Notes: generated by a model not told the origin, from the letters alone. A stretch of DNA of 64,000 bases from Actinomadura sp. KC06 (GCF_004348735.1 NZ_SMKT01000008.1:35480-99479); one strand, 5' to 3'; shown: positions 44,028 to 52,614, counted from the stretch's first letter. Translations and numbers: made by a program.

Positions 44028-44482
44028 CGCACGTCCCAGACGACGCGGTTCTGCTTCGTGACGCTTACCACCTTGCCGCGCTTCAGCGTCTTGATCTCCT
44101 GCACGACGTAGATCCTGGTCAGCCCGGGCTCGCGGGGATGCAGCCTGCGGTGCCCCTCGGCGATCCCCTGGAGCAGGGACGGGTCGCGGACGATCCGGCT
44201 CATCTGCCCCTCGATCTCGGCGCGTTTCATGCCCGTCCCGACGGCGTCCATGGACAGCTTCACGTGCACGCCGGCCGCGGTGTCGGCCTCCAGCCAGAAG
44301 GAGTTGATCGTGCCGCCGTCGTCTTTCACCGCGAACGCGAACTGCGTCATCGGACCGAGCGGGAAGGCGTCGTTGTCCCCGTACGAGCTGGTGTAGAGGA
44401 GCGTCCCGACGACGGACGCGGCGACGACGGACCGCCAGAGCCTCGAGGCGAGACCCAGGCGGTGGGCCGGGGTGTGCATCAT
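44024..44482 (-). CDS. Membrane-anchored partner of the HTTM protein, unknown function
   Basis: This 152-residue protein has one N-terminal membrane helix (about 15-32) and a soluble remainder: FAFAVKDDGGTINSFWLEAD, then a basic KTLKRGKVVSVTKQNRVVW end. It lies between the deacetylase and HTTM genes with four-base overlaps on both sides, so it is probably cotranslated with them. The position suggests a subunit or substrate of the HTTM system. Family not recognised. Confidence 0.65.
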   Translation of the reverse strand: MMHTPAHRLGLASRLWRSVVAASVVGTLLYTSSYGDNDAFPLGPMTQFAFAVKDDGGTINSFWLEADTAAGVHVKLSMDAVGTGMKRAEIEGQMSRIVRDPSLLQGIAEGHRRLHPREPGLTRIYVVQEIKTLKRGKVVSVTKQNRVVWDVR

Positions 44483-45387
44483 CCAACCCTAGAGCCGCGC
44501 GGCCGCTCCGGCAGGAAGATCCCCTTCTCTCCGGCCCGGCCGTTTTCCCCTGTGGGGGGACGACCCCCCACACCCCCCGGCAAGGGCGGCGGGGCCGCCT
44601 GCCGCAGCTGCGACACGGTGACGAACTCGAAGCCCCTCTCCCGCAGCCCGCGGATCATGGCGGGCAGCTCCTGGACGGCGACCTTCCGGCTCGGCGCGCC
44701 GACGTCGTGGGCGAGCACGATGGAGCCGGGCCTGGCGTTGTCCACGACGGCGTCCACCAGCGCGGACGGCCGGTCGGCGAACCGGCGGTCCTGCACCAGC
44801 AGCGACCACAGCGCGATGTCGTAGCCGTGCTCGGCGGCGACGTGCAGGGTCGTCCCGCCGAGGCGGCCCCACGGCGGGCGCAGCAGCGTCGGCGCGCGGC
44901 CCGTGACCTCCTTGATCGCCTCGTGGGTGCGGTGGATGGACCGGTAGGCGGCGGCGTGGCTCATCCTCGACAGGTCGTCGTGCCGCCACGTGTGGTTGCC
45001 GATCTCGTGCCGGCCGAACCTGCCGCGGACGAGATCGGCGTTGCGGCGGAGCCTGCTCCCGACGACGAAGAACGTCGCGGGCACCTTCTCGGCGTCCAGC
45101 GCGTCGAGGGCCTGCGGCGTCCACCGCTCCATCGGGCCGTCGTCGAAGGTGAGCGCGACGAGGCGGCGCTTGGTGTCGACCGACCAGAACACGTCGACCT
45201 GGCAGCCGGGCGGCCGCCAGGACTCCACCGAGGCGGCCGACGCCGGGACGGGCTTGTCCTGCCACGCCTGCTCGGTCACGACGCCGGCGCCGCCCGCGAG
45301 CAGGCCGCCGGCCGCGAGCCCGATGCTCTTGACGAAACGGCGCCTGCCCGGCCCTTCGCGCCGCCGTTCTTCCCCCGATTTTTCCAT
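44479..45387 (-). CDS. Polysaccharide deacetylase, Tat-type signal
   Basis: This 302-residue protein begins with a twin-arginine-like segment RRRFVKSIGLAAGG and a hydrophobic core, indicating export. The NodB domain (about 60-250) has TFDDGP (catalytic Asp, metal Asp), HTWRHDD (metal His pair), RPPWGR and VLAHDVG. Such enzymes remove acetyl groups from peptidoglycan or chitin-like sugars. The last ~35 residues do not belong to the fold: [15 protein letters not shown] comes from the palindromic repeat at 44551-44580 read in sense. It is the first gene of a three-gene minus-strand set. Confidence 0.9.
   Translation of the reverse strand: MEKSGEERRREGPGRRRFVKSIGLAAGGLLAGGAGVVTEQAWQDKPVPASAASVESWRPPGCQVDVFWSVDTKRRLVALTFDDGPMERWTPQALDALDAEKVPATFFVVGSRLRRNADLVRGRFGRHEIGNHTWRHDDLSRMSHAAAYRSIHRTHEAIKEVTGRAPTLLRPPWGRLGGTTLHVAAEHGYDIALWSLLVQDRRFADRPSALVDAVVDNARPGSIVLAHDVGAPSRKVAVQELPAMIRGLRERGFEFVTVSQLRQAAPPPLPGGVGGRPPTGENGRAGEKGIFLPERPRGSRVG
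44551..44580 (-). repeat. Dispersed palindromic repeat, deacetylase copy
   Basis: A 9-bp stem TGTGGGGGG / CCCCCCACA with ACGA loop (44551-44572) plus the CCGGGGGG flank (minus strand). It lies inside the 3' part of the deacetylase gene in the same orientation as the gene, and adds residues [10 protein letters not shown] to its C-terminus about 100 bases before the stop. Confidence 0.85.
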
Positions 45388-45504
45388 GGCGAAGTCAGCG
45401 TGCCACGGTGATCCGGGAAGATCATCGGCCCGGCGGCCGACCTGCTCTCAACCTCTGGGATGAGGGGCGGATGACGAAAGGATGAACTCCCGGCCGGACG
45501 CGGA

Positions 45505-45539
45505 GGAGGGGCGGCCCGTCCGAGCCGGGCCGCCCCTCC
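45505..45539 (-). terminator. Strong hairpin after the EF-G-like gene
   Basis: GGAGGGGCGGCCCG and CGGGCCGCCCCTCC arms form a 14-bp perfect stem around a 7-base loop. It lies 14 bases beyond the stop of the EF-G-like gene and upstream of the deacetylase gene. There is no T-run, as often in actinobacteria. It probably ends the EF-G-like transcript. Confidence 0.7.
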
Positions 45540-45552
45540 CCGCGCCCCGCTG

Positions 45553-47718
45553 TCAGCCGTCCTTGGACTCCTCGGCGACCTTCTCCGCCAGATGCGACGG
45601 GAGCGGCTCGTAGCGCAGGAACTTCCGGCTGAACGTGCCGGTGCCCTGCGACATCGACCGCAGGTCGATCGCGTACCGGACGATCTCCAGCTGCGGCACC
45701 TCCGCCTTGATCATCGTGCGGCCGCCGGGCACCGCCTGGGAGCCGAGCACCCGGCCGCGCCGCGACGACAGATCGGACATGATCGGGCCCACGTACTCGT
45801 CGGCGATGAGCACGTCCACCTCGTCGACCGGCTCCAGGAGCAGGATCGGCACCTGGCTCGCCGCGTCCTTCAGCCCGAGCGCCCCGGCGGCCTGGAACGC
45901 CATGTCGGACGAGTCGACCGAGTGGGCCTTGCCGTCGTGCAGGGTGACCTTGATGTCCACCAGCGGATACCCCGCGGACACCCCGCGCGTCATCTGCTGC
46001 CGGACGCCCTTCTCGACCGACGGGATGAACTGCCGGGGGATCACCCCGCCGACTATCTTGTCGACGAACTCGAAGCCCTCGCCGGACGGCAGCGGCTCCA
46101 CGTCGATGTGGCAGATGCCGTACTGGCCGTGCCCGCCGCTCTGCTTGACGTGCCGGCCGAGGCCCTTGGCGGACCCGCCGAACGTCTCCCGCAGCGGGAC
46201 GCGCAGCCCGACCCGCTCGACCTCGACGCCGTAGCGCGTCTTGAGCCGGTCGATCAGCACGTCGGCGTGGGCCTCGCCCATGCACCACAGCACGAGCTGC
46301 CGCGTCTCGGAATTGTTCTCCAGCCGCAGCGTGGGGTCCTCGGCGACGAGCCGGCCGAGCGCCTGGCTGAGCTTGTCCTCGTCGGCCTTGGACTTCGCCC
46401 GGATCGCCACCGGCAGCAGCGGGTCGGGCATCGTCCAGGGGGCCATCACCATCGGGGAGCCGGGATCGGAGAGGGTGTCGCCGGACTCGGCGCGGGTGAG
46501 CTTCGCGACCGCGCAGATGTCGCCCGCGATGCAGGACGAGACCGTCCGCTGCGCCTTGCCGAGCGGGGACGTGAGCGCGCCGACGCGCTCGTCGACGTCG
46601 TGGTCCTCGTGGCCGCGGTCCTCCATGCCGTGCCCGGACACGTGCACGGTCGTGTCGGGGCGCAGCGTCCCGGAGAACACCCGGACCAGCGAGATCCGCC
46701 CGACGTACGGGTCGGACGTGGTCTTGATCACCTCGGCGATCAGCGGCCCGTCCGGGTCGCAGGCCACCTCCTTCGGCGGCCCGCCCTTCACCGGGGTCAC
46801 GGAGGGGATGCCGTGCTCGAGCGGGGACGGGAACGCCTGCGTGATGATCTCCAGGAGCTCCTGCATGCCGACGACCGGGCCGGGGTGGTCGCCGTGCGGC
46901 ACCGACGTCGCGAGGACGGGGTAGAAGCTGCCGCGCGCCACCGCGGTCTCCAGGTCCTCGATGAGCGCCTTGACGTCGAGGTCCTCGCCGGACAGGTACC
47001 TGTCCATGAGGGACTCGTCCTCGCTCTCCTGGATGATCCCCTCGATCAGCGTCGCGCGCTGCTCGGCGATCTGGTCCAGGTACTCCGGGTCGGGGTCGCA
47101 CTCGGTGCGCTGCCCGGTGGAGTAGTCGAGGCACCGCTGGGTCAGGAGCCCGATGAGGCCCTTCAGCCCGTCCCCGTCGCTGACCGGGAAGTACAGCGGC
47201 GCTACGCCCTCGCCGAAGACGTCCTGGCAGGTCATGACCACGTCGTCGAAGTCGCCGCGCTGCTGGTCGACCTTGGTGACGACGACCGCGCGGGGCATCC
47301 CGACGGCGGCGCACTCCTCCCACAGCATCCGGCTGAGGCCGTCGATGCCGTCCACCGCCGAGATCACGAACAGCGCCGCGTCGGCGGCGCGCAGCCCGGC
47401 CCGCAGGTCGCCGACGAAGTCGGCGTAGCCCGGGGTGTCGATGAGATTGATCTTGACGCCGCCGTGCTCGAACGGGGCGAGCGCGAGGTTCACCGAGCGC
47501 TGCTGGCGCACCTCGACCTCGTCGTAGTCGCTGACGGTGGTGCCGTCCTCGACCTTCCCCGCCCGCTGCAGCGTGCCCGTGGCGGCGAGCAGCGCCTCCA
47601 CCAGCGTCGTCTTCCCGGCCCCGGAATGGCCGACCAGCGCGACATTGCGCACCTTGTCGCACCCGCCGGCCTCCGGTGCCCTGCCGGGGGCTCCCGGGTG
47701 GCCTCCCTTGTCCGCCAT
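45553..47718 (-). CDS. Elongation factor G-like GTPase (FusA2 type)
   Basis: This 721-residue protein has a GTPase domain with P-loop GHSGAGKTT, DTPGYADF (G3) and a TKVD (G4), then EF-G domains II-V (QSGGHGQYG in domain IV; final domain ending LPSHLAEKVAEE). The switch I threonine region is unlike canonical EF-G (VSDYDEVEVRQQRSV). It belongs to the second EF-G-like paralogue found in actinobacteria (FusA2/EF-G2); its role in translation is uncertain. ATG at 47718 with GAGGAGG five bases upstream is clearly the start. It is divergent from pgsA1. Confidence 0.9.
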   Translation of the reverse strand: MADKGGHPGAPGRAPEAGGCDKVRNVALVGHSGAGKTTLVEALLAATGTLQRAGKVEDGTTVSDYDEVEVRQQRSVNLALAPFEHGGVKINLIDTPGYADFVGDLRAGLRAADAALFVISAVDGIDGLSRMLWEECAAVGMPRAVVVTKVDQQRGDFDDVVMTCQDVFGEGVAPLYFPVSDGDGLKGLIGLLTQRCLDYSTGQRTECDPDPEYLDQIAEQRATLIEGIIQESEDESLMDRYLSGEDLDVKALIEDLETAVARGSFYPVLATSVPHGDHPGPVVGMQELLEIITQAFPSPLEHGIPSVTPVKGGPPKEVACDPDGPLIAEVIKTTSDPYVGRISLVRVFSGTLRPDTTVHVSGHGMEDRGHEDHDVDERVGALTSPLGKAQRTVSSCIAGDICAVAKLTRAESGDTLSDPGSPMVMAPWTMPDPLLPVAIRAKSKADEDKLSQALGRLVAEDPTLRLENNSETRQLVLWCMGEAHADVLIDRLKTRYGVEVERVGLRVPLRETFGGSAKGLGRHVKQSGGHGQYGICHIDVEPLPSGEGFEFVDKIVGGVIPRQFIPSVEKGVRQQMTRGVSAGYPLVDIKVTLHDGKAHSVDSSDMAFQAAGALGLKDAASQVPILLLEPVDEVDVLIADEYVGPIMSDLSSRRGRVLGSQAVPGGRTMIKAEVPQLEIVRYAIDLRSMSQGTGTFSRKFLRYEPLPSHLAEKVAEESKDG

Positions 47719-48020
47719 GACTACCTCCTCGGAGGGGTCTCCGCGCGTGTCGCGCACGTGCGGGGCCCGCGTGCGGTTGGGCCCGGACCTCGCGGCGGTC
47801 CGGCCCTGACGTCCGAGTGCGGCGTCCGACCTCGTCCAACGTGCGTGACCGACGTCACACCCGTACCACCACCTTTTCCCGTGGCGAGCGGGACCACAAG
47901 GGGTGAAGGACAATCAACCGTGATCTGTCCGCGGCGCGGCGGCCGCAAACCCGGCCCTGACCACCGGTGCGTGCCGGCCGCACTACGATTGGCGCCCCGA
48001 GACCAGCAGAACGGACGGCG
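47719..48020. other. 302-bp divergent intergenic region, EF-G-like to pgsA1
   Basis: The stretch holds the EF-G ribosome-binding site, a partial dyad CCGGACC/GGTCCGG (47783-47804), a Crp-like site (47844-47859) and a TACGAT -10-like element (47984-47989) about 30 bases before the pgsA1 ATG. No open reading frame with coding character or RNA gene was seen. Confidence 0.6.
47844..47859. promoter_or_regulatory. Crp-like site upstream of pgsA1 and the EF-G-like gene
   Basis: CGTGACCGACGTCACA fits the TGTGA-N6-TCACA consensus of Crp/GlxR-type regulators with one mismatch in the outermost position (C for T). The inner arms GTGAC and GTCAC are perfectly symmetric. It lies about 125 bases from the EF-G start and 160 from pgsA1. 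Binding is inference. Confidence 0.45.
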
Positions 48021-48707
48021 ATGCTCAACAAGATCAGGCCCGGACTGGAACGCGCCCTCACGCCCGTCGGACACGCGGTCGCGCGGATCGGGCCGTCGCC
48101 GAACGCGATCACCGTCGTCGGGACGCTGGGCGTCGCCGCCGGCGCGCTCGTGCTGTTCCCGCGCGGCGAGTTCTTCTGGGGCACGATGGTCATCACCGCG
48201 TTCGTGCTGTTCGACATGCTGGACGGCGCCGTCGCCCGCGTCACCGGCAAGATCTCCAAGTTCGGCGCGTTCCTGGACTCCACGATGGACCGGGTCGCCG
48301 ACGCCGCGATCTTCTCCGGGCTGATGATCGGGCTGTACCGGGACGGGCAGGAGACGCTCGCCTGGGTCGCGCTGTACTGCCTGGTCGCCGGGGCGGTGGT
48401 GTCGTACGCCAAGGCCCGGGCCGAGGGGCTCGGCTACACCTGCAACGTCGGCATCGCCGAGCGGGCCGAGCGCCTCATCGTCGCGCTGGTCGCCGCCGGG
48501 TTCGACGGGCTCGGCGTGCCGTTCATCCTCGCGGTCGCGCTGTGGGCGCTCGCCGGGCTGAGCACGATCACGATCGGGCAGCGGTTCGCGACGGTCCACG
48601 TCCAGGCGAAGGCCGCCGCCGAGGCCGGCGACGCCGGCGGGCCCAGCGACGCCGAGTCCGGTGACGCGGCTCAGGCGAGGGGCTCCGCGGCGGAGCCGAG
48701 ACCGTGA
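48021..48707 (+). CDS. pgsA1: Phosphatidylinositol phosphate synthase (PgsA1 type)
   Basis: This 228-residue CDP-alcohol phosphatidyltransferase has five or six membrane helices and the full active-site motif at about 68-95: FDMLDGAVAR, then GAFLDSTMDR (Asp-x2-Asp-Gly-x2-Ala-Arg ... Gly-x3-Asp-x3-Asp). In actinobacteria it joins CDP-diacylglycerol and inositol-1-phosphate, the first step to phosphatidylinositol mannosides. It forms the known pgsA1-patA-pimA operon, with a GTGA overlap to the next gene. The C-terminal 30 residues are disordered. Confidence 0.93.
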   Translation: MLNKIRPGLERALTPVGHAVARIGPSPNAITVVGTLGVAAGALVLFPRGEFFWGTMVITAFVLFDMLDGAVARVTGKISKFGAFLDSTMDRVADAAIFSGLMIGLYRDGQETLAWVALYCLVAGAVVSYAKARAEGLGYTCNVGIAERAERLIVALVAAGFDGLGVPFILAVALWALAGLSTITIGQRFATVHVQAKAAAEAGDAGGPSDAESGDAAQARGSAAEPRP

Positions 48708-49630
48708 CCGCCGCCCGCCCGCGGGAACGCGCCGCGGTGCTGCGGGACGAGGTGACCGACGCCGCCTACGCGTTCGGCTGGACGGTCGTCCGGAAGATGC
48801 CCGAACGCGCGGCCCGGCTCGCGTTCGCCGCGCTCGCCGACCGCACCTGGCACCGCCACGGCGCGGGCGTCCGCCAGCTGGAGAAGAACCTGTGCCGCGT
48901 CCTCGGCAAGGACGCCGTCGACGACGAGGTCCGCGTCCTCAGCAAGAAGGTGCTGCGGTCCTATTTCCGCTACTGGCTGGAGGTGTTCCGGCTGCCCGAG
49001 TACGACCGGGCGCGGATCCTCGGCCGGATGCGGGTCACCGGCGAGAAGAAGATCTTCACCAGCCTCGACTCCGGCCGCGGCGTCATCCTCGCCCTGCCGC
49101 ACATGGGCAACTACGAGCACGCCGGCGCGTGGCTGGTGCACTGCGGGTACCCCTTCACCACCGTCGCGGAGCGGCTCAGGCCCGAGTCGCTGTTCGACCG
49201 GTTCGTCGAGTTCCGGGAGGGGCTCGGCATGGAGGTCCTCGCGCACCGGGGCGCGTCCGCCTACGGCCGGATGGCCCAGCGGCTCCGCGCGGGCAGGCCG
49301 GTGTGCCTGGTCGTCGACCGCGACCTGACCGAGAGCGGCATCGACGTGCGGTTCTTCGGCGCCACCGCCCGGATGCCCGCCGTCCCGGCGGCGCTCGCGC
49401 TCCAGACCGGCGCCGCGCTCATTCCCGTGACACTCTGGTATGAGGGCGAGTACTGGGCGGCGCGCGTCCACGAGGAGATCCGGGTGCCCGACGAGGGCGG
49501 CAGACAGGAGAAGATCCAGGCCATGACCCAGGAGCTCGCGGGGGTCTTCGAGGCGGGCATCGCCGCCCACCCGGAAGACTGGCACATGCTGCAGAAGGTC
49601 TGGGTGGAAGACCTGGCGGACGGGGCTTGA
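48704..49630 (+). CDS. Phosphatidylinositol mannoside acyltransferase (PatA type)
   Basis: This 308-residue HtrB/LpxL-fold acyltransferase has a HX4E catalytic motif in LPHMGNYEHAG and the downstream RPVCLVVDRDL segment. In mycobacteria the gene between pgsA1 and pimA encodes PatA, which acylates the mannose of PIM at the membrane. Synteny and length agree. GTG start overlapping the pgsA1 stop; the next gene starts 16 bases after its stop. Confidence 0.9.
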   Translation: MTAARPRERAAVLRDEVTDAAYAFGWTVVRKMPERAARLAFAALADRTWHRHGAGVRQLEKNLCRVLGKDAVDDEVRVLSKKVLRSYFRYWLEVFRLPEYDRARILGRMRVTGEKKIFTSLDSGRGVILALPHMGNYEHAGAWLVHCGYPFTTVAERLRPESLFDRFVEFREGLGMEVLAHRGASAYGRMAQRLRAGRPVCLVVDRDLTESGIDVRFFGATARMPAVPAALALQTGAALIPVTLWYEGEYWAARVHEEIRVPDEGGRQEKIQAMTQELAGVFEAGIAAHPEDWHMLQKVWVEDLADGA

Positions 49631-49646
49631 TGAGAGTCGGCGCGCT

Positions 49647-50828
49647 ATGAAAGTCGGCATTGTCTGCCCGTACACGTGGAACGTGCCGGGCGGCGTCCAG
49701 CAGCACATCGGCGACCTCGCCGAGGCGCTGATCGCGCTCGGCCACGAGGTGTCGGTGATCACGCCCGCGGACGACGACGCGCGCCTGCCGCCGTACGCGG
49801 TGTCGGCCGGGCGCGCGGTCCCCGTCCCCTACAACGGATCGGTGGCCCGGCTGGCGTTCGGGTTCCTGTCGGCGGGACGCGTCCGGCGCTGGATCAACGA
49901 GGGCGGCTTCGACGTCCTGCACGTCCACGAGCCCGCGGCGCCGTCCCTGGGCCTGCTCGCCTGCTGGTCGGCGGACGGCCCGATCGTCGGTACCTTCCAC
50001 GCCTCGTTCGTGAAGTCGCGGGCGCTGTCGGTCATGTCGCCGATCCTGGGCAGCGCCCTGGAGAAGATCACCGGCCGGATCGCCGTGTCCGAGGCCGCCC
50101 GCACCAGCCTCGTCGACCATCTCGGCGGCGACGCCGTGCTGATCCCGAACGGCGTCGCGACCGAGCGGTACGCGATGGCGGACCCGCTGCCCGGCTGGCC
50201 CGGCCGCGTCCCGTCCGCCGGAGCCGCGCCGCGCGGTCCCGGCGACGGCGACGGCGGCGCGCTCGGCTTCCTCGGCCGCATGGACGAGCCGCGCAAGGGG
50301 CTGGACGTGCTGCTGCGCGCCTTCGAGATCCTCGGACGGCGCCGCCCGGGCCTGCGGCTGCTGCTCGCCGGGCCCGGCGACGCCGACGACGTGGCCGCCC
50401 GCGTCTCGCCGGACCTGCGCGACCGGGTCGTCCTCCTCGGCCTGGTCAGCGAGGCGGACAAGGTCCGCGCCTACCATTCGGTGGACGTGTTCGTCGCGCC
50501 GAACCTCGGCGGCGAGAGTTTCGGCATCGTCCTCGTGGAGGCCATGTCGGCGGGCGCGCCGATCCTGGCCAGTGACATCGAGGCGTTCGACCGGGTGCTG
50601 CTCGGCGGGCGCGCCGGGGCGCTGTTCCCGGCGGGCGACCACAAGGCCCTCGCGGCCGCCGCCGGCGAGCTCCTCGACGACCCGGCCCGGCGCAAGCAGC
50701 TGTCGGCGGAGGCGCGCGCGGCCGTGCGCGCCTACGACTGGTCGTCCGTGGCCCGCGACGTGCTCAGGGTGTACGAGACGGTCACCGACGCCGGCGCGGG
50801 CGTCGTCGAGTCCGGCCTCGGCGCGTAG
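49647..50828 (+). CDS. pimA: Phosphatidylinositol alpha-mannosyltransferase
   Basis: This 393-residue GT-B fold GT4 glycosyltransferase has WNVPGGVQQHIGDLAEAL at the N-terminus (donor/inositol site), FHASFVKS, LGFLGRMDEPRKGLDVL and the EX7E motif ESFGIVLVEAM. It transfers the first mannose from GDP-mannose to phosphatidylinositol on the inner face of the plasma membrane. Order pgsA1-patA-pimA is conserved. The C-terminal AGAGVVESGLGA tail is extra. No clear ribosome-binding site beyond GAG-rich sequence. Confidence 0.94.
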   Translation: MKVGIVCPYTWNVPGGVQQHIGDLAEALIALGHEVSVITPADDDARLPPYAVSAGRAVPVPYNGSVARLAFGFLSAGRVRRWINEGGFDVLHVHEPAAPSLGLLACWSADGPIVGTFHASFVKSRALSVMSPILGSALEKITGRIAVSEAARTSLVDHLGGDAVLIPNGVATERYAMADPLPGWPGRVPSAGAAPRGPGDGDGGALGFLGRMDEPRKGLDVLLRAFEILGRRRPGLRLLLAGPGDADDVAARVSPDLRDRVVLLGLVSEADKVRAYHSVDVFVAPNLGGESFGIVLVEAMSAGAPILASDIEAFDRVLLGGRAGALFPAGDHKALAAAAGELLDDPARRKQLSAEARAAVRAYDWSSVARDVLRVYETVTDAGAGVVESGLGA

Positions 50829-50839
50829 GCGGAGCGCTG

Positions 50840-51376
50840 ATGTCCTACGACTGGATCATCGACGTCCTGTTCTGGATCGCGGTCGCGTTCCTGATCGCGG
50901 TGTACGTGTCGTGGCGCGCCACGCGGCTCGACCGGCTGCACGTCCGCGTCGAGACCGCCCGCGCCGCGCTGGACGCCGCGCTGGTCAGGCGGGCCGCCGC
51001 CGCGCTCGAACTGGCCGCGTCCCGGCTGCTCGACCCGGCCGCGAGCCTCGTGCTGGCCACCGCCGCGCACGAGGCGCGCACGGCCGACGCCGACAACCGC
51101 GAGTTCGCCGAGAGCGACCTGTCGCGGGCGCTGCGCGCCGTCGTCGACCAGCCCGAGTTCGTCGGGACCCTCACCGCCCGCGGCGCCGGCGAGGCCGTGC
51201 TGGACGAGCTGTCCTCGTCCGCCGCGAAGGTCGCCTACGCGCGCCGCTTCTACAACGACGCCGTCGCCCAGGCCAGAATCGCGCGCCGCAAGCCCCTCAT
51301 CCGGATCCTGCCGCTCGCCGGCCGCGCCCCGCTCCCGGACTTCTTCGAGATCGACGACGACCCGCCCGGCATCTGA
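50840..51376 (+). CDS. Conserved membrane-anchored protein, unknown (LemA-like?)
   Basis: This 178-residue protein has one N-terminal membrane helix (about 6-24) and a largely helical cytoplasmic part rich in Ala/Arg/Leu, with AYARRFYNDAVAQARI near the end. The NDAVxxYN-like segment and helical character recall LemA proteins, but it is not a clear member. It follows pimA by 11 bases, probably cotranscribed. The end carries tandem copies of its own stop region (51361-51423). Confidence 0.6.
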   Translation: MSYDWIIDVLFWIAVAFLIAVYVSWRATRLDRLHVRVETARAALDAALVRRAAAALELAASRLLDPAASLVLATAAHEARTADADNREFAESDLSRALRAVVDQPEFVGTLTARGAGEAVLDELSSSAAKVAYARRFYNDAVAQARIARRKPLIRILPLAGRAPLPDFFEIDDDPPGI

Positions 51377-51423
51377 GACGCCCCCCGCCCGGCATTTGAG
51401 GCGGCGACCCGCCTGGCAGTTGA
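51361..51423 (+). repeat. Tandem copies of a stop-codon region
   Basis: CCCGCCCGGCATCTGA (with the true stop) is followed by CCCGCCCGGCATTTGA (from 51384) and CCCGCCTGGCAGTTGA (from 51408), 23 and 24 bases apart. Each copy ends in TGA. The repeats are not in frame with one another. Confidence 0.75.
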
Positions 51424-51555
51424 GGGGGCCCGCCTACCGATCCGAGCGTTCCGATTGAGCGGTCCCGGCCTGCCGAACCGTACCGCTGCCGGGGGGCGGG
51501 CGCACCCGGGCGTGTTCGCTACCCTCTGGCAGACCGTCCAAGGGAGGGGCACATC

Positions 51556-52596
51556 GTGCGATCCGTTTGGGGCACCACCGGCCGGCGCCGGACGGCGGCG
51601 TGGCTCGGCGTCCTCGCCGTCGCGGGGGCCGTCCTGCCGGCCTGCTCTGACTCCGGCGACCCAGCGTCGGCGCCGCCGCCGCGCAGCACCGGCGGACCGG
51701 CGGAGTCCGGGACGCCCGCACCAGCGACGCACCCGTTCACCGGCGGCACGAAGGGCGTGACCGACCCCGTCCTCGCCGTCAAGATCGAGAACACCCGGCC
51801 CGCGTTCCCGCAGAGCGGGGTGTCGGCCGCCGACATCGTGTACGTCGAGCAGGTCGAGGGCGGCGAGACGCGGCTGATGGCGGTGTACTCCTCCCGGCTG
51901 CCCAAGCGCGTCGGGCCCGTCCGCAGCGCCCGCATCTCCGACCTGCACATCCTGCCCCAGTTCGGCCGGCCCGCCTTCGCGTTCTCCGGCGTCCAGAGCA
52001 AGATGAAGAAGTACGTCCGCAAGTCGCCCGCGTACGAGGTCTCCCAGGAGAAGGCGGGCGGCGCCTACTACCGGTTCGGCGGCAAGCCCGCACCGTACAA
52101 CCTGTACGCCGATCCGAAGGCCCTGCTCAAGCGGGCGCCGAAGGCCACGCCGCCGCAGGACGTCGGCTTCCGCTTCGGGGACGCGCCCGCCGCGGGCGGC
52201 AAGCCGGTCACGTCGTTCACCGCCAGGTGGCCGGCCGCGAAGATGGGGTTCACCTGGTCCGCCAAGCACAAGCGGTGGCTCGCCAGCTGGGGCGGCAGCC
52301 CGAGCCGCGCCGCCGAGGGCGGACGGCTAGGCGGGAAGACGATCGTCGTCCAGTACGCCAAGACCACCCGGTCGAAGTTCCACGACTTCCTGGGCAGCTA
52401 CACCCCGCTGATCGACACCACCGGCACCGGGCGGGCGGTCGTCCTGCGCGACGGGAAGGCCTACAAGTCCAAGTGGTCCCGGACGTCCGAGGACAAGGGC
52501 ACCACGTTCACCACCGAGGCCGGCGAGCCGATGAACTTCGCGCCCGGACAGGTCTGGGTCGTGCTCGTCAACGACGGCAAGCCCTACACCCCGTAG
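51556..52596 (+). CDS. DUF3048 domain-containing lipoprotein
   Basis: This 346-residue protein has a lipoprotein signal (hydrophobic 15-32, lipobox LPAC). The DUF3048 N-terminal domain begins near residue 70 (VLAVKIENTRPAFPQSGVSAAD) with the typical RLMAVYSSRLPKRVGPVRSAR segment, and the C-terminal domain ends in WVVLVNDGKPYTP. The family is membrane-attached, common in Gram-positive bacteria and of unknown function. GTG start with AAGGGAGGGG upstream. The stop region is duplicated in frame just after it. Confidence 0.82.
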   Translation: MRSVWGTTGRRRTAAWLGVLAVAGAVLPACSDSGDPASAPPPRSTGGPAESGTPAPATHPFTGGTKGVTDPVLAVKIENTRPAFPQSGVSAADIVYVEQVEGGETRLMAVYSSRLPKRVGPVRSARISDLHILPQFGRPAFAFSGVQSKMKKYVRKSPAYEVSQEKAGGAYYRFGGKPAPYNLYADPKALLKRAPKATPPQDVGFRFGDAPAAGGKPVTSFTARWPAAKMGFTWSAKHKRWLASWGGSPSRAAEGGRLGGKTIVVQYAKTTRSKFHDFLGSYTPLIDTTGTGRAVVLRDGKAYKSKWSRTSEDKGTTFTTEAGEPMNFAPGQVWVVLVNDGKPYTP

Positions 52597-52614
52597 GCGC
52601 CCTACACCCCGTAA
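52582..52614 (+). repeat. In-frame duplication of the DUF3048 stop region
   Basis: CCCTACACCCCGTAG (true stop TAG, 52594-52596) is repeated as CCCTACACCCCGTAA 18 bases later, in the same reading frame. Readthrough of the TAG would add six residues (the first inserted at the stop) and end at the TAA. Confidence 0.85.
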
